Part shown: positions 24,578-32,521 of the stretch, one piece after another | How the letters are laid out: each line of letters opens with the position of its first letter | Numbering within the stretch: the first letter of the stretch is position 1 | Origin: CAYSYY01 sp964576115 [NCBI: uncultured Gemmatimonadota bacterium] | GTDB taxonomy: Bacteria; Blakebacterota; Blakebacteria; Blakebacterales | Length of the DNA: 64,000 bases | NCBI GenBank assembly: GCA_964576115.1 | Contig: CAZNUA010000002.1 | Coordinates: forward strand, 1 to 64,000 | Reading direction: 5' to 3' | Notes under the pieces: model-generated | Told to the model about the DNA's origin: nothing | Databases searched by the model: none | Seen by the model: only the letters and a program-made list of their open reading frames with translations | Program-made: the position numbers and the translations under genes

Positions 24578-25347
24578 CCCCGGCCCCGATCGTCTGCACC
24601 GGTCTCGAAGTCGCCTGGCCGCCGGCCGCTCCCGTCCTCGATATCCCGCACCTCGAACTCGCCCCGGGCAGCGTGACGGCGGTGGTCGGTCCCTCGGGAG
24701 CGGGCAAGAGCACCCTGGGTCACGCCCTGGCCGGGCTGCTCCCCTGGCTCGGCGCCCGGGTCGAGGGCGGGGTGGAGTACGCCGGCCGGATCCTGCATCC
24801 CGGTCGAGCCGACGAGTGGCGGGCCGTACGCGGCCGGCTGGTGCGCTGGATCCCGCAGGATCCGGCCCTCTCCTTTACCCCGACCCGGCCCCTGCTGCCG
24901 CAGATGCTCGAAGGCCCCGGGAGGGCGGGCCCTCTTCCGGAGTCTCTCGACGATCTGCTTGCGGCGGTCGGGCTCGACTCCACGGCCGACCTGGCCGGCC
25001 GTTACCCATTCGAACTGAGCGGGGGCGAACTGCAGCGTGCCGCCGCCGTGACGGCCTTCGGCGCCGGACCGAGCCTGGTTGTGGCCGACGAACCAACCGC
25101 CCACCTCGATCCCCCCAACGCCCTGGCCCTGGCCCGGACCGTGATTGCTCTGGTCGCCCGCACCGGCACCGGCCTGCTCTGGATTACCCACGACCTGCGT
25201 CTGGGGGCCGCAGTGGCCTCCCGTATCCTCTACCTCGACCGCGGCCGGATTGCGGCCGACGACGTACCGGCAGCTCTGCTCGATCCCGACCGGGCGTCGG
25301 CTCTTCCCCTGGTGCGGGCCTGCGCCCGTCTGGCGGCGATGCCATGA
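24574..25347 (+). CDS. ABC importer ATPase, DppD/NikD type
   Basis: The GTG start overlaps the permease stop. The nucleotide-binding domain is complete: Walker A GPSGAGKST, the Q-loop near WIPQDPALSF, signature LSGGELQRAA, Walker B LVVADEP, D-loop HLD and switch LWITHDL. The length of 257 residues is shorter than the usual 320-330 of DppD and close to NikD, because the C-terminal oligopeptide-type extension is missing. It energises the importer together with the next ATPase. Confidence 0.92.
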   Translation: MTPAPIVCTGLEVAWPPAAPVLDIPHLELAPGSVTAVVGPSGAGKSTLGHALAGLLPWLGARVEGGVEYAGRILHPGRADEWRAVRGRLVRWIPQDPALSFTPTRPLLPQMLEGPGRAGPLPESLDDLLAAVGLDSTADLAGRYPFELSGGELQRAAAVTAFGAGPSLVVADEPTAHLDPPNALALARTVIALVARTGTGLLWITHDLRLGAAVASRILYLDRGRIAADDVPAALLDPDRASALPLVRACARLAAMP

Positions 25348-26096
25348 CGAGCCCGGTCCGGTTCGGCCTGCGCGATGTCGTCGCTCGTCCCGGTGGAGCC
25401 GGCTCGTCGCCCGTTCTGCAGGACTGCACTCTCTCGATCGCAGAGGACGAGCGGGTGGCTGTCGCCGGACGCAGTGGAGCGGGAAAAACAACCCTGCTGC
25501 GGGTTCTGGCCGGGCTGGTGGGAGTCGACGCCGGGCAGGTGCTGTACCCGGAGTCGATCGGCTGGCTCCCCCAACACCCCGCAACCGCCTTCGATCCCCG
25601 GTGGAGCGTCCTGCGGGCGGTCGCCGAACCGCTCCGGCTCGCGGGGACCGGACCGGACCCGGCCCGCAAGAGCGCGCTCGAGGCGATCGGTGCTCTCGGT
25701 CTCGAGCCCGCTCTGGCCCAGCGGCGGCCGCACGCTCTTTCGGGGGGGGAACTGCGCCGCGCCGCCCTGGCCCGGGCACTGATCGGCTCCCCGGCGGTTC
25801 TGCTGGCCGACGAACCCACCGCCGGACTCGACCCGGTAGCGGCCCTGGAGCTGATCGATCTGGTGCGCGATCACGTCAGGCGGTGCCGCACGGCCCTGCT
25901 CTGGGTCACGCACGATCTGGGGGTGGCGGCGGCGGTGGCCGACCGCCTGCTCATTCTCGATCGGGGGGGTATTGTCGAAGAGGGCCCGGTCCGCCAGCTT
26001 CTGAGAGCCCCGCAGAGCGAAAGCGCCCGCCGTCTGACAGACGCCTGGCTGCCTCTGGAACCGGAGCGGGCACGGGAGCTGGTGCGGCAGGAGTGA
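25344..26096 (+). CDS. ABC importer ATPase, DppF/NikE type
   Basis: The ATG overlaps the previous stop (ATGA). Motifs: Walker A GRSGAGKTT, Q-loop region WLPQHPATAF, signature LSGGELRRAA, Walker B VLLADEP, switch LWVTHDL. It has 250 residues, again NikE-sized. It is the last of five genes joined by four-base overlaps. Its stop is six bases from the stop of thrB on the other strand, and no terminator hairpin fits in that gap. Confidence 0.92.
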   Translation: MTSPVRFGLRDVVARPGGAGSSPVLQDCTLSIAEDERVAVAGRSGAGKTTLLRVLAGLVGVDAGQVLYPESIGWLPQHPATAFDPRWSVLRAVAEPLRLAGTGPDPARKSALEAIGALGLEPALAQRRPHALSGGELRRAALARALIGSPAVLLADEPTAGLDPVAALELIDLVRDHVRRCRTALLWVTHDLGVAAAVADRLLILDRGGIVEEGPVRQLLRAPQSESARRLTDAWLPLEPERARELVRQE

Positions 26097-26102
26097 GAAC
26101 CG

Positions 26103-27062
26103 TCAGATCTCGTGCACGGCTCCGCCGAGATCGTCGGGGCCGAGTACCAGCATCCGGCTCCCGATACCCTCCTCGGCCCAGCGCGTCACGAGCGCCGAGC
26201 AGATTTCTTCGACCCGCTCGACCGCTCCGTCAACCAGCACCATCAGGGTCGGTCCGCTCCCCGAGATCCAGACGGCGTCGGCACCCTTCCCGGCGGCCCG
26301 GGCCAGCAGCTCGTCGCAGGCCGGAATCAGGCGCGAGCGGTAGGGCTGGTGTAGAACGTCCCGGGTCAGGACCGTCAGTTCTTCGGTTCGTCCCTCGACC
26401 AGAGCCCGGTAGAGAAAAAACGATCGCTGCTGGTTGGCGACCGCTTCGGCATGGGCGATCTCGGCCGGCAGAGCCTCCCGCGCGAGACGGGTCGAGAGGG
26501 CGATATCGGGCACCACCGCCCCCATCAGGTAGGCTTCGTTCAGGCGTTCGCGGCAGACCGCAATTCCGGCCGGACCGAGCGGGGCGCTGGCCGTCAAGCC
26601 GCCATGAAGGGAGGGGGTGACGTTGTCGGGGTGTCCCTCCTCGGCGACGGCCAGTTCGAGCAGGCGTTCACGCCCCAGGTCGGCCTCGGCCAGCCGCTCG
26701 CCGGCCAGCAGACCGGCCACGATGGCGGCCCCGCTCGCTCCCAGCCCGCGGGCGGTCGGTATGTCGGATCGCCCCGCTACCAGAGCCCGGCCGTCGAGAG
26801 AGACCCCCGCCGAGTCCCAGACCCGGGTCAGGGCCCGCACGACCAGGTTGCCGGTATCGGTCGGGACGCGGTCGGGAGCCTCGCTCCCCTCACCCTCCCA
26901 GGTCACCTCCCAGGCGGTCGTGCCGGTCCCGGTCATGACGAAGGATCCCTCGATCGTTACCGTCACCCGGACATAGAGATCGACCGCCAGGCCGAAGAGA
27001 TCGAAGCCGGGACCGAGATTGCTGGTCGAGCCGGGCACCACGGCCTGCACGCTCCGCTTCAT
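26103..27062 (-). CDS. thrB: Homoserine kinase
   Basis: This GHMP kinase phosphorylates homoserine in threonine synthesis. The N-terminal motif is VPGSTSNLGPGFD, the ATP loop is TARGLGASGAAIVAG, and the C-terminal motif is ISGSGPTLMVLV. The length of 319 residues is normal. Its start overlaps the stop of the HAD hydrolase gene by four bases (ATGA), so the two are coupled. No thrC or hom is nearby. It converges on the ABC operon with a six-base gap. Confidence 0.95.
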   Translation of the reverse strand: MKRSVQAVVPGSTSNLGPGFDLFGLAVDLYVRVTVTIEGSFVMTGTGTTAWEVTWEGEGSEAPDRVPTDTGNLVVRALTRVWDSAGVSLDGRALVAGRSDIPTARGLGASGAAIVAGLLAGERLAEADLGRERLLELAVAEEGHPDNVTPSLHGGLTASAPLGPAGIAVCRERLNEAYLMGAVVPDIALSTRLAREALPAEIAHAEAVANQQRSFFLYRALVEGRTEELTVLTRDVLHQPYRSRLIPACDELLARAAGKGADAVWISGSGPTLMVLVDGAVERVEEICSALVTRWAEEGIGSRMLVLGPDDLGGAVHEI

Positions 27063-28081
27063 GGCAAAACCTCTTTCAGGGCCTCTTCGGCTCCGACCGC
27101 GATCAGCGTCGCGCCCGCGGTGGCGAACCAGCGGACCAGCTCCAGGTCGGCCCCGCCGGAGAGGCAGCAGACGAAATGAAGCCTGTCGTCGGCGGCGGCT
27201 TCGCGGCAGCGTTCGAACGCCGTCAGATCGTCGCGATTGTCACCGAAGTAGTACAGCGGCCGCCCGGACAGACGCGTGACGAGGTGAAGGAGTCCGGCGG
27301 GGTCGGGTTTGGGGGGGAACCGGCCGTCATCGGTGACGATCAGCTCGGGCTCGAGCCCGCTCAGGCCGGTCAGTTCCAGAGCCAGTTCCGCCTCTTCGGG
27401 GATCCGGCCGGTCAGAATACCGAGCGGCAGCTGCAGCGCCCGCTCGCGGGTGGCGGTACTCAGGAGGGGACGTTCGTTCTCGACCGCCCCGGGACCGTGC
27501 CAATACCGGGTCGGTTCGCCGAAGACCCGCTCGAAAAGCGGTGCCCCGACATAGAGTTCCTTGAATATGCGTTCGAGTCGGGTCCGATCGACCCGGGCGA
27601 ACAGATCGGCGGCAAGCGTCACCGCTTCGCGCTCGATGACCGCCCGCAAGGCCTCGAGCCCCCCTCCGGCTTCGGCGGTCGCCGCCGCCAGGTCACTCGT
27701 GGCAGGTACCGGGGTCTCGGCAACGGTGCGCCAGAGGGCACAGAGCAGGCCGGCTTCGGCGGTATCCCAGTCGTTGTTGAATCCCCCGGCCCGCCGCCAC
27801 GCTTCGCTGTCGGCGGCTTCGGTCTCCGGCGCCGGATCCTGAAGGCCGAGAACCCCTTCCATGTAGAACGACACAGAACGCGGGATTACCTCGTCGAAGC
27901 TGCGGCGGGTATCGATCAGAACCCCGTCGATATCGAAAACGAGACTTCGGGCCGGTTCAGGAGGCGTAGCGCAGCCCGGGGCCAGAGCGCAGCTCCCGGC
28001 CAGCCGCCGCCAGCCCGATTCGCTCAGGAAGCGGTCGAGCAGATTCTGGGTGTCGCCGCGGCGACCCCCGTCTGGTTCCAT
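27059..28081 (-). CDS. HAD-superfamily phosphatase (TIGR01548-like)
   Basis: The chosen ATG has GAGGAG upstream and a promoter (28134-28162) behind it. HAD motif I is LVFDIDGVLID (Asp50 nucleophile, Asp52). Motif II is near LGILTGR, and the late motif is FPPKPDPAG followed by YYFGDNRDD. The segment RRAGGFNNDWDTAEAG is a hallmark of the TIGR01548 subgroup, whose substrate is not settled. The length is 340 residues, with an N-terminal extension of about 45 residues before the domain. Coupling to thrB suggests a link to amino-acid or phosphate-ester metabolism; this is inference. Confidence 0.85.
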   Translation of the reverse strand: MEPDGGRRGDTQNLLDRFLSESGWRRLAGSCALAPGCATPPEPARSLVFDIDGVLIDTRRSFDEVIPRSVSFYMEGVLGLQDPAPETEAADSEAWRRAGGFNNDWDTAEAGLLCALWRTVAETPVPATSDLAAATAEAGGGLEALRAVIEREAVTLAADLFARVDRTRLERIFKELYVGAPLFERVFGEPTRYWHGPGAVENERPLLSTATRERALQLPLGILTGRIPEEAELALELTGLSGLEPELIVTDDGRFPPKPDPAGLLHLVTRLSGRPLYYFGDNRDDLTAFERCREAAADDRLHFVCCLSGGADLELVRWFATAGATLIAVGAEEALKEVLP

Positions 28082-28118
28082 ACCGCTCTCCTCATTCCGG
28101 TATCCCGCCGGTGGCTTG

Positions 28119-28135
28119 CTCCGACAGGCTCCTAT
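28119..28135 (-). repeat. 17-base dispersed repeat, copy 1
   Basis: CTCCGACAGGCTCCTAT on the plus strand is the exact reverse complement of the 17 bases at 52479-52495. Downstream bases on the minus strand (CAAGCCACCGGC) also resemble those after the other copy, giving an imperfect hairpin. It overlaps the candidate promoter of the HAD gene. Confidence 0.55.
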
Positions 28136-28162
28136 AGTATGGTGTGGGTCGGTGGCGGCCAA
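28134..28162 (-). promoter_or_regulatory. Candidate promoter of the HAD-thrB operon
   Basis: On the minus strand TTGGCC (28162-28157), a 17-base spacer and TACTAT (28139-28134) are found about 50 bases before the HAD start codon. The -10 matches well, the -35 moderately. Confidence 0.45.
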
Positions 28163-28221
28163 CCGCGATCACCGGCAGCACCTTTCGCCCCTGACGTTCC
28201 GGGACAGGACAGACGATCCCG

Positions 28222-28788
28222 ATGGACGAGAGCACACTCATAGAGCGGGCCCGGGCCGGAGACGAAGCTGCCTTCGGCGAACTGGTCGGCCGGCATCAGG
28301 ATCGTGTCTACCGTACCGCGGTCCGGCTGGTCGGGTCCGAAGATGCGTACGATGTCTCCCAGGAAGTCTTCGTCAAAGCCTGGCGCGAGCTGAAGCGGTT
28401 CCGGGGTTCGGCGGCGCTGTCCACCTGGCTGTACCGGATGACGGTCAATCTCTCGCTCAACTACCTGCGGAGCACGAAGCGGGAAACCGATCGCCGGGAG
28501 CGGTACGGTCCCGGCGTCTCGGAGAAACCCCCCGCCCCCGGGGCCGCCCTGGAAGAGGACGAGTTCAAGACAGCGGTCTGGGCCGCCATCGATTCCCTGC
28601 CCGAACGTCAACGCACAGCCGTCATCCTGCACCGGTTCGAGGAACTCCCGGCGGCCGAGATCGCCCGGATCATGGACCTGAGCACCGGAGCGGTGGAATC
28701 GCTGCTTCACCGGGCCCGCTCGAGCCTGCTCGAGGCCTTCCGGTCCCGGGGGCTGGGACCGCCGGATAGAGCTGGCGGGGAAGGGTGA
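28222..28788 (+). CDS. ECF-type RNA polymerase sigma factor (first of three)
   Basis: Sigma region 2 covers residues 5-75 (FGELVGRHQDRVYRTAVRL, then YDVSQEVFVKAW, STWLYRMTVNL). Region 4 covers about 115-175 (LPERQRTAVILHRFEELPAAEIA followed by STGAVESLLHRARSSL). The length of 188 residues is normal. The two downstream genes encode a small single-helix membrane protein and a periplasmic Spy/CnrX-like protein, the layout of a trans-envelope signalling module. It is transcribed divergently from the HAD gene. Confidence 0.93.
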   Translation: MDESTLIERARAGDEAAFGELVGRHQDRVYRTAVRLVGSEDAYDVSQEVFVKAWRELKRFRGSAALSTWLYRMTVNLSLNYLRSTKRETDRRERYGPGVSEKPPAPGAALEEDEFKTAVWAAIDSLPERQRTAVILHRFEELPAAEIARIMDLSTGAVESLLHRARSSLLEAFRSRGLGPPDRAGGEG

Positions 28789-28861
28789 AAAAAACCGCCG
28801 GAAGACGTATGGGAAAGACCGCCTGCGGGGTCAGAGAGATGAGTCAAGAGGGGTTAGCCAG

Positions 28862-29227
28862 ATGACACACGACGGAACATACGAGGACCGCCGGGCCGAG
28901 GCGGTGTGGGAAGCGATGCCCGACCGAGCGCCGGCCGGCGCGCCGGTCGACCTCTGGCCGGGTGTGCGGGCGCGAATCGCACGGGAGAAGATCGTGCCGC
29001 TGCCCGCGCGCGAATCGCACTGGCGTATTGCGGTCTCCTTCGCGGCCGGCCTGCTGGCAGGTCTGGCGCTCTGGTTCCTGGCCACCAGCGGGGCAGTAGA
29101 TCCGGTCCTGTCGACCGAGGAGATTCTGGCCCAGGAGGCTGTTTTCGAATCGCTCGATCCGATTCCTCCCGCGTCGATCGGAGGCATCTATTTCGCCACC
29201 CTGACCTTCGAGGAGGAGGGCCGATGA
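28862..29227 (+). CDS. Small single-span membrane protein, probable anti-sigma factor
   Basis: The protein has 121 residues with an N-terminal cytoplasmic part of about 58 residues, one transmembrane helix (about residues 58-78, IAVSFAAGLLAGLALWFLA) and a 40-residue periplasmic tail. It lacks the HX3CX2C zinc motif of ZAS anti-sigma factors, so it resembles short CnrY-type anti-sigma proteins in layout rather than sequence. It lies 73 bases after the sigma gene and its stop overlaps the start of the next gene. The role is inferred from size, topology and position. Confidence 0.7.
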   Translation: MTHDGTYEDRRAEAVWEAMPDRAPAGAPVDLWPGVRARIAREKIVPLPARESHWRIAVSFAAGLLAGLALWFLATSGAVDPVLSTEEILAQEAVFESLDPIPPASIGGIYFATLTFEEEGR

Positions 29228-29889
29228 ACGGCCCGGGCACACGGCGCACCTGGAGCATCATCCTGGCCGCCTCCCTCGGCCTGAACCTGGCTCTGGGGGG
29301 TATTCTCGTTTATCAGAACGTGCGAGCGGAGAAGTCTTTCGAACGCCGGCTCGAGCAGTGGCGACGGTCGCGGGATGGACGGCCGCGGGAGTGGCAGTCA
29401 CGTTCGCGGTCCGAAGGCGATACGACCAGCCGTTTCCCCCATCTCGAACGGGAACAGATCGAGCGGATCCGCGCCCTGCGGCATGGGATGGAAGAGGACA
29501 TCCAGCCGTGGCGCCGCGAAATCAATCACCTCCAGGAACTGATTCGTACCGAACTGCAGAAAGCCGAGCCCTCGACCGCCAGGCTCGATTCCCTGGCCGA
29601 CCGCACCGCCGAGCTCCAGGGCCTGATCCAGAAGCGTCTGCTGCGTCTGATGCTCGTCGAGCGCGAGATCTTCACCCCCGAACAGCTGCGCTTTTTCCTG
29701 CGCTTCATGGTTCCCGGCGAGCGCGACTACGGCAGCGGCTATCGTCGTGAAGGGGGCCCGGGGGGTTCTCCTCGCGACAGCCGGGGTGACGAACGGGGCC
29801 GCAATCCCGACCGGAGCGGCAGGGACGTGCCGCCCGACAGCCAGCGGGATCCGCCCCCCCCACCTTCCGTCATCCAGGCCCTGAGCTAG
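29224..29889 (+). CDS. Membrane-anchored Spy/CpxP/CnrX-like periplasmic protein
   Basis: An N-terminal hydrophobic segment (residues 9-30) anchors or exports the protein. The central 110 residues are helical with the Spy-type rhythm: LEREQIERIRALRHGMEEDIQPW, broken by an Asn-His pair, then TELQKAEPSTARLDSLADRTAELQ and the second motif FTPEQLRFFLRFM. CpxP, Spy and CnrX share this all-helical fold; CnrX senses metals and controls the sigma factor CnrH through CnrY. Here the order sigma, anti-sigma-like, sensor-like is similar. The last 50 residues are disordered, rich in Gly, Arg, Asp and Pro. The start overlaps the upstream stop (ATGA). Confidence 0.8.
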   Translation: MNGPGTRRTWSIILAASLGLNLALGGILVYQNVRAEKSFERRLEQWRRSRDGRPREWQSRSRSEGDTTSRFPHLEREQIERIRALRHGMEEDIQPWRREINHLQELIRTELQKAEPSTARLDSLADRTAELQGLIQKRLLRLMLVEREIFTPEQLRFFLRFMVPGERDYGSGYRREGGPGGSPRDSRGDERGRNPDRSGRDVPPDSQRDPPPPPSVIQALS

Positions 29890-29935
29890 TTCCCGTCCGG
29901 AAACGGCTCGTTTCCGCCTCGAGAACCACGCGTTC

Positions 29936-29987
29936 TTGACGGCGGGCGGTGCGCTGCCGTTATTAATCGGAGTGATTTTGTCGGATT
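29936..29987 (+). promoter_or_regulatory. Promoter and near-palindrome upstream of the Rrf2 gene
   Basis: TTGACG (29936-29941), 18 bases and TTATTA (29960-29965) form a plausible promoter. Overlapping the -10 and +1 is AATCGGA (29965-29971), nine bases, TCGGATT (29981-29987), a dyad with one mismatch per arm. This is the usual place and size (23 bases) for an Rrf2 operator, suggesting autorepression. The preceding 45 bases (29890-29935) show nothing notable. Confidence 0.5.
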
Positions 29988-30009
29988 TCCTCTGATACCG
30001 GGAAGCGCC

Positions 30010-30462
30010 ATGCTCGCCCTGACCAAGGCTACCGGGTACGCCATCCTCGCTCTCGGTTATCTCGAGTGCCAGGGCTCCGAACAGGTGATCAGCACCCGCG
30101 AGATCGCCGAACGGTTCGCCATCCCGGGCGAACTGCTGGCCAAAGTGCTGCAGCGGCTCAGCCGTCAGGGCCTGCTCGAGGCTCACCAGGGCCGGGGGGG
30201 CGGGTACTCACTGGCCCGCTCGACCGAGGACATCAGTGTCGGGGAAGTGATCGAGGCCGTGGAGGGACCGATCGCCATCGCCGTCTGCCTCAAGGACGGC
30301 GGCCGTGATCTCTGCGAGCTGTTCGAGAACTGCACCATCCGTTCGCCGGTGGGACACATTCAGAGCAAGCTGACCGAACTCTTCGATTCGATCATGATCG
30401 CCGACATCGCCTCGGGGATACAGTTCCCCCCCTGCGCAGAACCCCTCTCGGGCACGAGGTAA
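30010..30462 (+). CDS. Rrf2-family transcription regulator with candidate Fe-S cysteines
   Basis: The N-terminal winged helix is typical (LTKATGYAILALGYL, then STREIAERFAIPGELLAKVLQRL and the wing GGGYSLAR). Three cysteines follow at 93, 102 and 108 (CX8CX5C); IscR and NsrR use three closely spaced cysteines for a [2Fe-2S] or [4Fe-4S] cluster with slightly different spacing. The length is 150 residues. No isc, suf or nitric-oxide gene is adjacent, so its targets are elsewhere. A GGGAAG ribosome site precedes the start. Confidence 0.92.
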   Translation: MLALTKATGYAILALGYLECQGSEQVISTREIAERFAIPGELLAKVLQRLSRQGLLEAHQGRGGGYSLARSTEDISVGEVIEAVEGPIAIAVCLKDGGRDLCELFENCTIRSPVGHIQSKLTELFDSIMIADIASGIQFPPCAEPLSGTR

Positions 30463-30476
30463 CCGGCGATCGCGAG

Positions 30477-30511
30477 GTTTGAGCTGGCGCCGGCGCCGTT
30501 CCCCCTCAAAC
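30477..30511. other. Hairpin between convergent genes
   Basis: GTTTGAG (30477-30483) pairs with CTCAAAC (30505-30511), and the loop contains the self-complementary GGCGCCGGCGCC. The hairpin sits between the Rrf2 stop and the histidine phosphatase stop and may help to end both transcripts, but it has no U-run. Confidence 0.35.
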
Positions 30512-31135
30512 GCTATGGCAGATCTGGTTGAGCAGCAGCAGCTGCCAGCCCCGTCCCGGTGTGTGCTGCAGAACGGTCAGCGAGCTGTTGTCGACGGCGA
30601 AGCGATAGCGCTGATCAAGTCCCAGGTCGAAGAGCCGGCAGATAACACCCCGGATCGGACCGGAGTGGGTAAAGAAGGCTGCCGCCCGGCCGGCCAGGTC
30701 GGCGGCGACACGCTCGAGGTAACTCCACGAGCGTTCATGCATGTCGGCGAGGCTCTCCCCTCCACCGCGGGCGTAGATCGTTTCCCGGCGCCGCCACTCG
30801 TCCAATCCCTCCGGATCCCGTTCCCGGACTTCGTCCAGGGTCAGTCCTTCCCAGGCTCCGTAGCCGCATTCCCGCAATTCGGGCGTAGCGATGAGGGGCA
30901 GTTCCAGTTCCACCGCCGCGGCCTCGGCCATTTCCCGGGCCCGGCTCAGATCGCTGGTGTACACCGCCGCGGGCGCCCAGGGGCGCAGGGCTGCGATAAC
31001 GGCGGGGATGGTGAGCCGGCCCTCGTCGCTCAACGGCGTGTCGGCATGTCCCTGGAAGCGCTGCTCGCTGTTCCACGCCGTGACCGCGTGCCGGACCAGG
31101 ACGAGGCGGGTGGTTTCAGGGGACGGGTTTGCCAT
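30506..31135 (-). CDS. Histidine phosphatase family protein (phosphoglycerate-mutase-like)
   Basis: The phosphohistidine motif is at the N-terminus (LVRHAVTAWN, the RHxxT/E box), and the second catalytic His is in FFTHSGPIRGV. The conserved acidic proton donor is likely in ECGYGAWEGLTLDE. The 209-residue length fits CobC/PhoE/GpmB-type phosphatases. It starts 20 bases inside the 3' end of nth, so translation is coupled. The substrate is unknown. Confidence 0.88.
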   Translation of the reverse strand: MANPSPETTRLVLVRHAVTAWNSEQRFQGHADTPLSDEGRLTIPAVIAALRPWAPAAVYTSDLSRAREMAEAAAVELELPLIATPELRECGYGAWEGLTLDEVRERDPEGLDEWRRRETIYARGGGESLADMHERSWSYLERVAADLAGRAAAFFTHSGPIRGVICRLFDLGLDQRYRFAVDNSSLTVLQHTPGRGWQLLLLNQICHSV

Positions 31136-31790
31136 CGTACTCCTCGTGGTAGTAGCGGCACAGATCGGTCAGGTTGCATTCGCTGCAGGCCGGACGGCGG
31201 GCGCTGCAGACCCGGCGCCCGTGGAAGATCATCGCCGAGGAGAACGCGAACCAGAGTTCCTCGGGGAGCAGATCGTTCAGGGCGTACTCGATCTTCACCG
31301 GATCGGCGGCCCCGGTCAAACCGAGTCGCCGCGCCAGCCGTTTGACGTGGGTATCGACGGTGATGCCCGGCTCGCCCCAGGCGCCGCCCCTGATGACGTT
31401 GGCGGTCTTCCGGCCGATTCCGGGCAGAGCCGTCAGGGCTTCCATGTCCCGCGGGACCTCCCCGCCGTGCTCGGCGACGATGACCCGACAGGCTCCCTGG
31501 ATCGCCTTCGACTTCTGACGGAAGAACCCGGTGGAGTGGATCATCTCTTCCAGCTCGTCGAGCGGGGCTTCGGCGTAATCGCTGGCGGTCCGGAAGCGGG
31601 CGAAAAGGTCGGGAGTCACCATATTGACCCTCTCGTCGGTGCACTGTGCCGACAGGATCGTCGCCACGAGAAGCTGCAGGGGATCCTCGTAATGCAATGC
31701 GATCCGGGCATCGGGGTGGCGTTCGGCCAGCCGCCGGGCGATTGTGAGGGCCCGTTCGGCCCGTTCCTCGTTGGTCTCGTCGACATACAT
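31116..31790 (-). CDS. nth: Endonuclease III
   Basis: This bifunctional DNA glycosylase/AP lyase removes oxidised pyrimidines. The helix-hairpin-helix with the catalytic lysine is LPGIGRKTANVI, the catalytic Asp is in TVDTHVKRLARRL, and the C-terminal [4Fe-4S] cluster ligands are CSARRPACSECNLTDLC (CX6CX2CX5C). The start was chosen at the ATG with TTGAGGAC upstream; a second ATG 12 codons earlier is less well placed. The length of 224 residues is normal. It overlaps the histidine phosphatase gene and is divergent from the second ECF sigma gene. Confidence 0.96.
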   Translation of the reverse strand: MYVDETNEERAERALTIARRLAERHPDARIALHYEDPLQLLVATILSAQCTDERVNMVTPDLFARFRTASDYAEAPLDELEEMIHSTGFFRQKSKAIQGACRVIVAEHGGEVPRDMEALTALPGIGRKTANVIRGGAWGEPGITVDTHVKRLARRLGLTGAADPVKIEYALNDLLPEELWFAFSSAMIFHGRRVCSARRPACSECNLTDLCRYYHEEYDGKPVP

Positions 31791-31939
31791 GTCCTCAAGA
31801 GTACGTCTCACGGGCACAGGCGCCAACTGATGATGTGTCTTGCGGATCGGGTTCCGGGGTGGGAGAATTCGGGGAGGAGAAGCGTTGCCGGAGGGTAACT
31901 AAACGAAGCGAGGCTGCTGGACGTCTTACCGGTACCATC

Positions 31940-32521
31940 ATGGCTCTGACCGACGCGAATAAGCCCGACCCCGAGCTGCGGCTCGAAATCTCCGACGAGG
32001 AGATCATCCGCAGCTGTCTCGAGGGTGATTCTGACAGCTACCGCATCCTGGTGGAGCGGTACTGGTCCATGGTCTACAGTGTGGTCCGGCGCATCGCCGA
32101 CTCCCATGACGATACCGTGGACGTCACCCAGGAAGCGTTTGTGAGGGCGTACGAGCATCTGGCCGATTTCGCCCGCGACTGCAAGTTCTCGACCTGGCTG
32201 CTGCGGGTCGCCACCAACTACGCCCTCGACCAGAAACGCCGGCGCACGGCCCGGGTGCGCCTGCGCGAATACGTGCCCGTGACCGGGTACACCCCCTCGC
32301 CCGACACCCCCGCCATCACCCGCGAGACGGAGAGCCGCCTCTCGGAAGCCCTGCGCAGCCTGAGTCATCACCAGCGTCTGGCGCTGGTCCTGAAGGTCGT
32401 GCACGGCATGAGCACGAGCGAAGTGGCCGACATTCTGGGGTGCTCGGAGGGAACGGTCCGGGTGCACCTGCACCAGGCCCGCAAGGCACTGCGGGACCGC
32501 TGGGAAGGATGGCGGTCGTGA
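31940..32521 (+). CDS. ECF-type RNA polymerase sigma factor (second of three)
   Basis: Region 2 is YRILVERYWSMVYSVVRRI ... DVTQEAFVRAYEHL ... FSTWLLRVATNYALDQ, and region 4 is LSHHQRLALVLKVVHGMSTSEVADIL followed by GTVRVHLHQARKAL. The ATG at 31940 has no clear Shine-Dalgarno sequence; in-frame codons upstream extend to 31835, so the start is uncertain. The expected length is about 193 residues. The anti-sigma gene starts in its stop codon. The 150-base gap to nth shows a purine-rich GGGGAGGAG run but no clear promoter. Confidence 0.92.
   Translation: MALTDANKPDPELRLEISDEEIIRSCLEGDSDSYRILVERYWSMVYSVVRRIADSHDDTVDVTQEAFVRAYEHLADFARDCKFSTWLLRVATNYALDQKRRRTARVRLREYVPVTGYTPSPDTPAITRETESRLSEALRSLSHHQRLALVLKVVHGMSTSEVADILGCSEGTVRVHLHQARKALRDRWEGWRS

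Noticed and set aside
31484-31499. Third copy of the 17-base repeat
   Set aside because: Only 12 bases match and the match lies inside the nth coding sequence, so it is probably chance.
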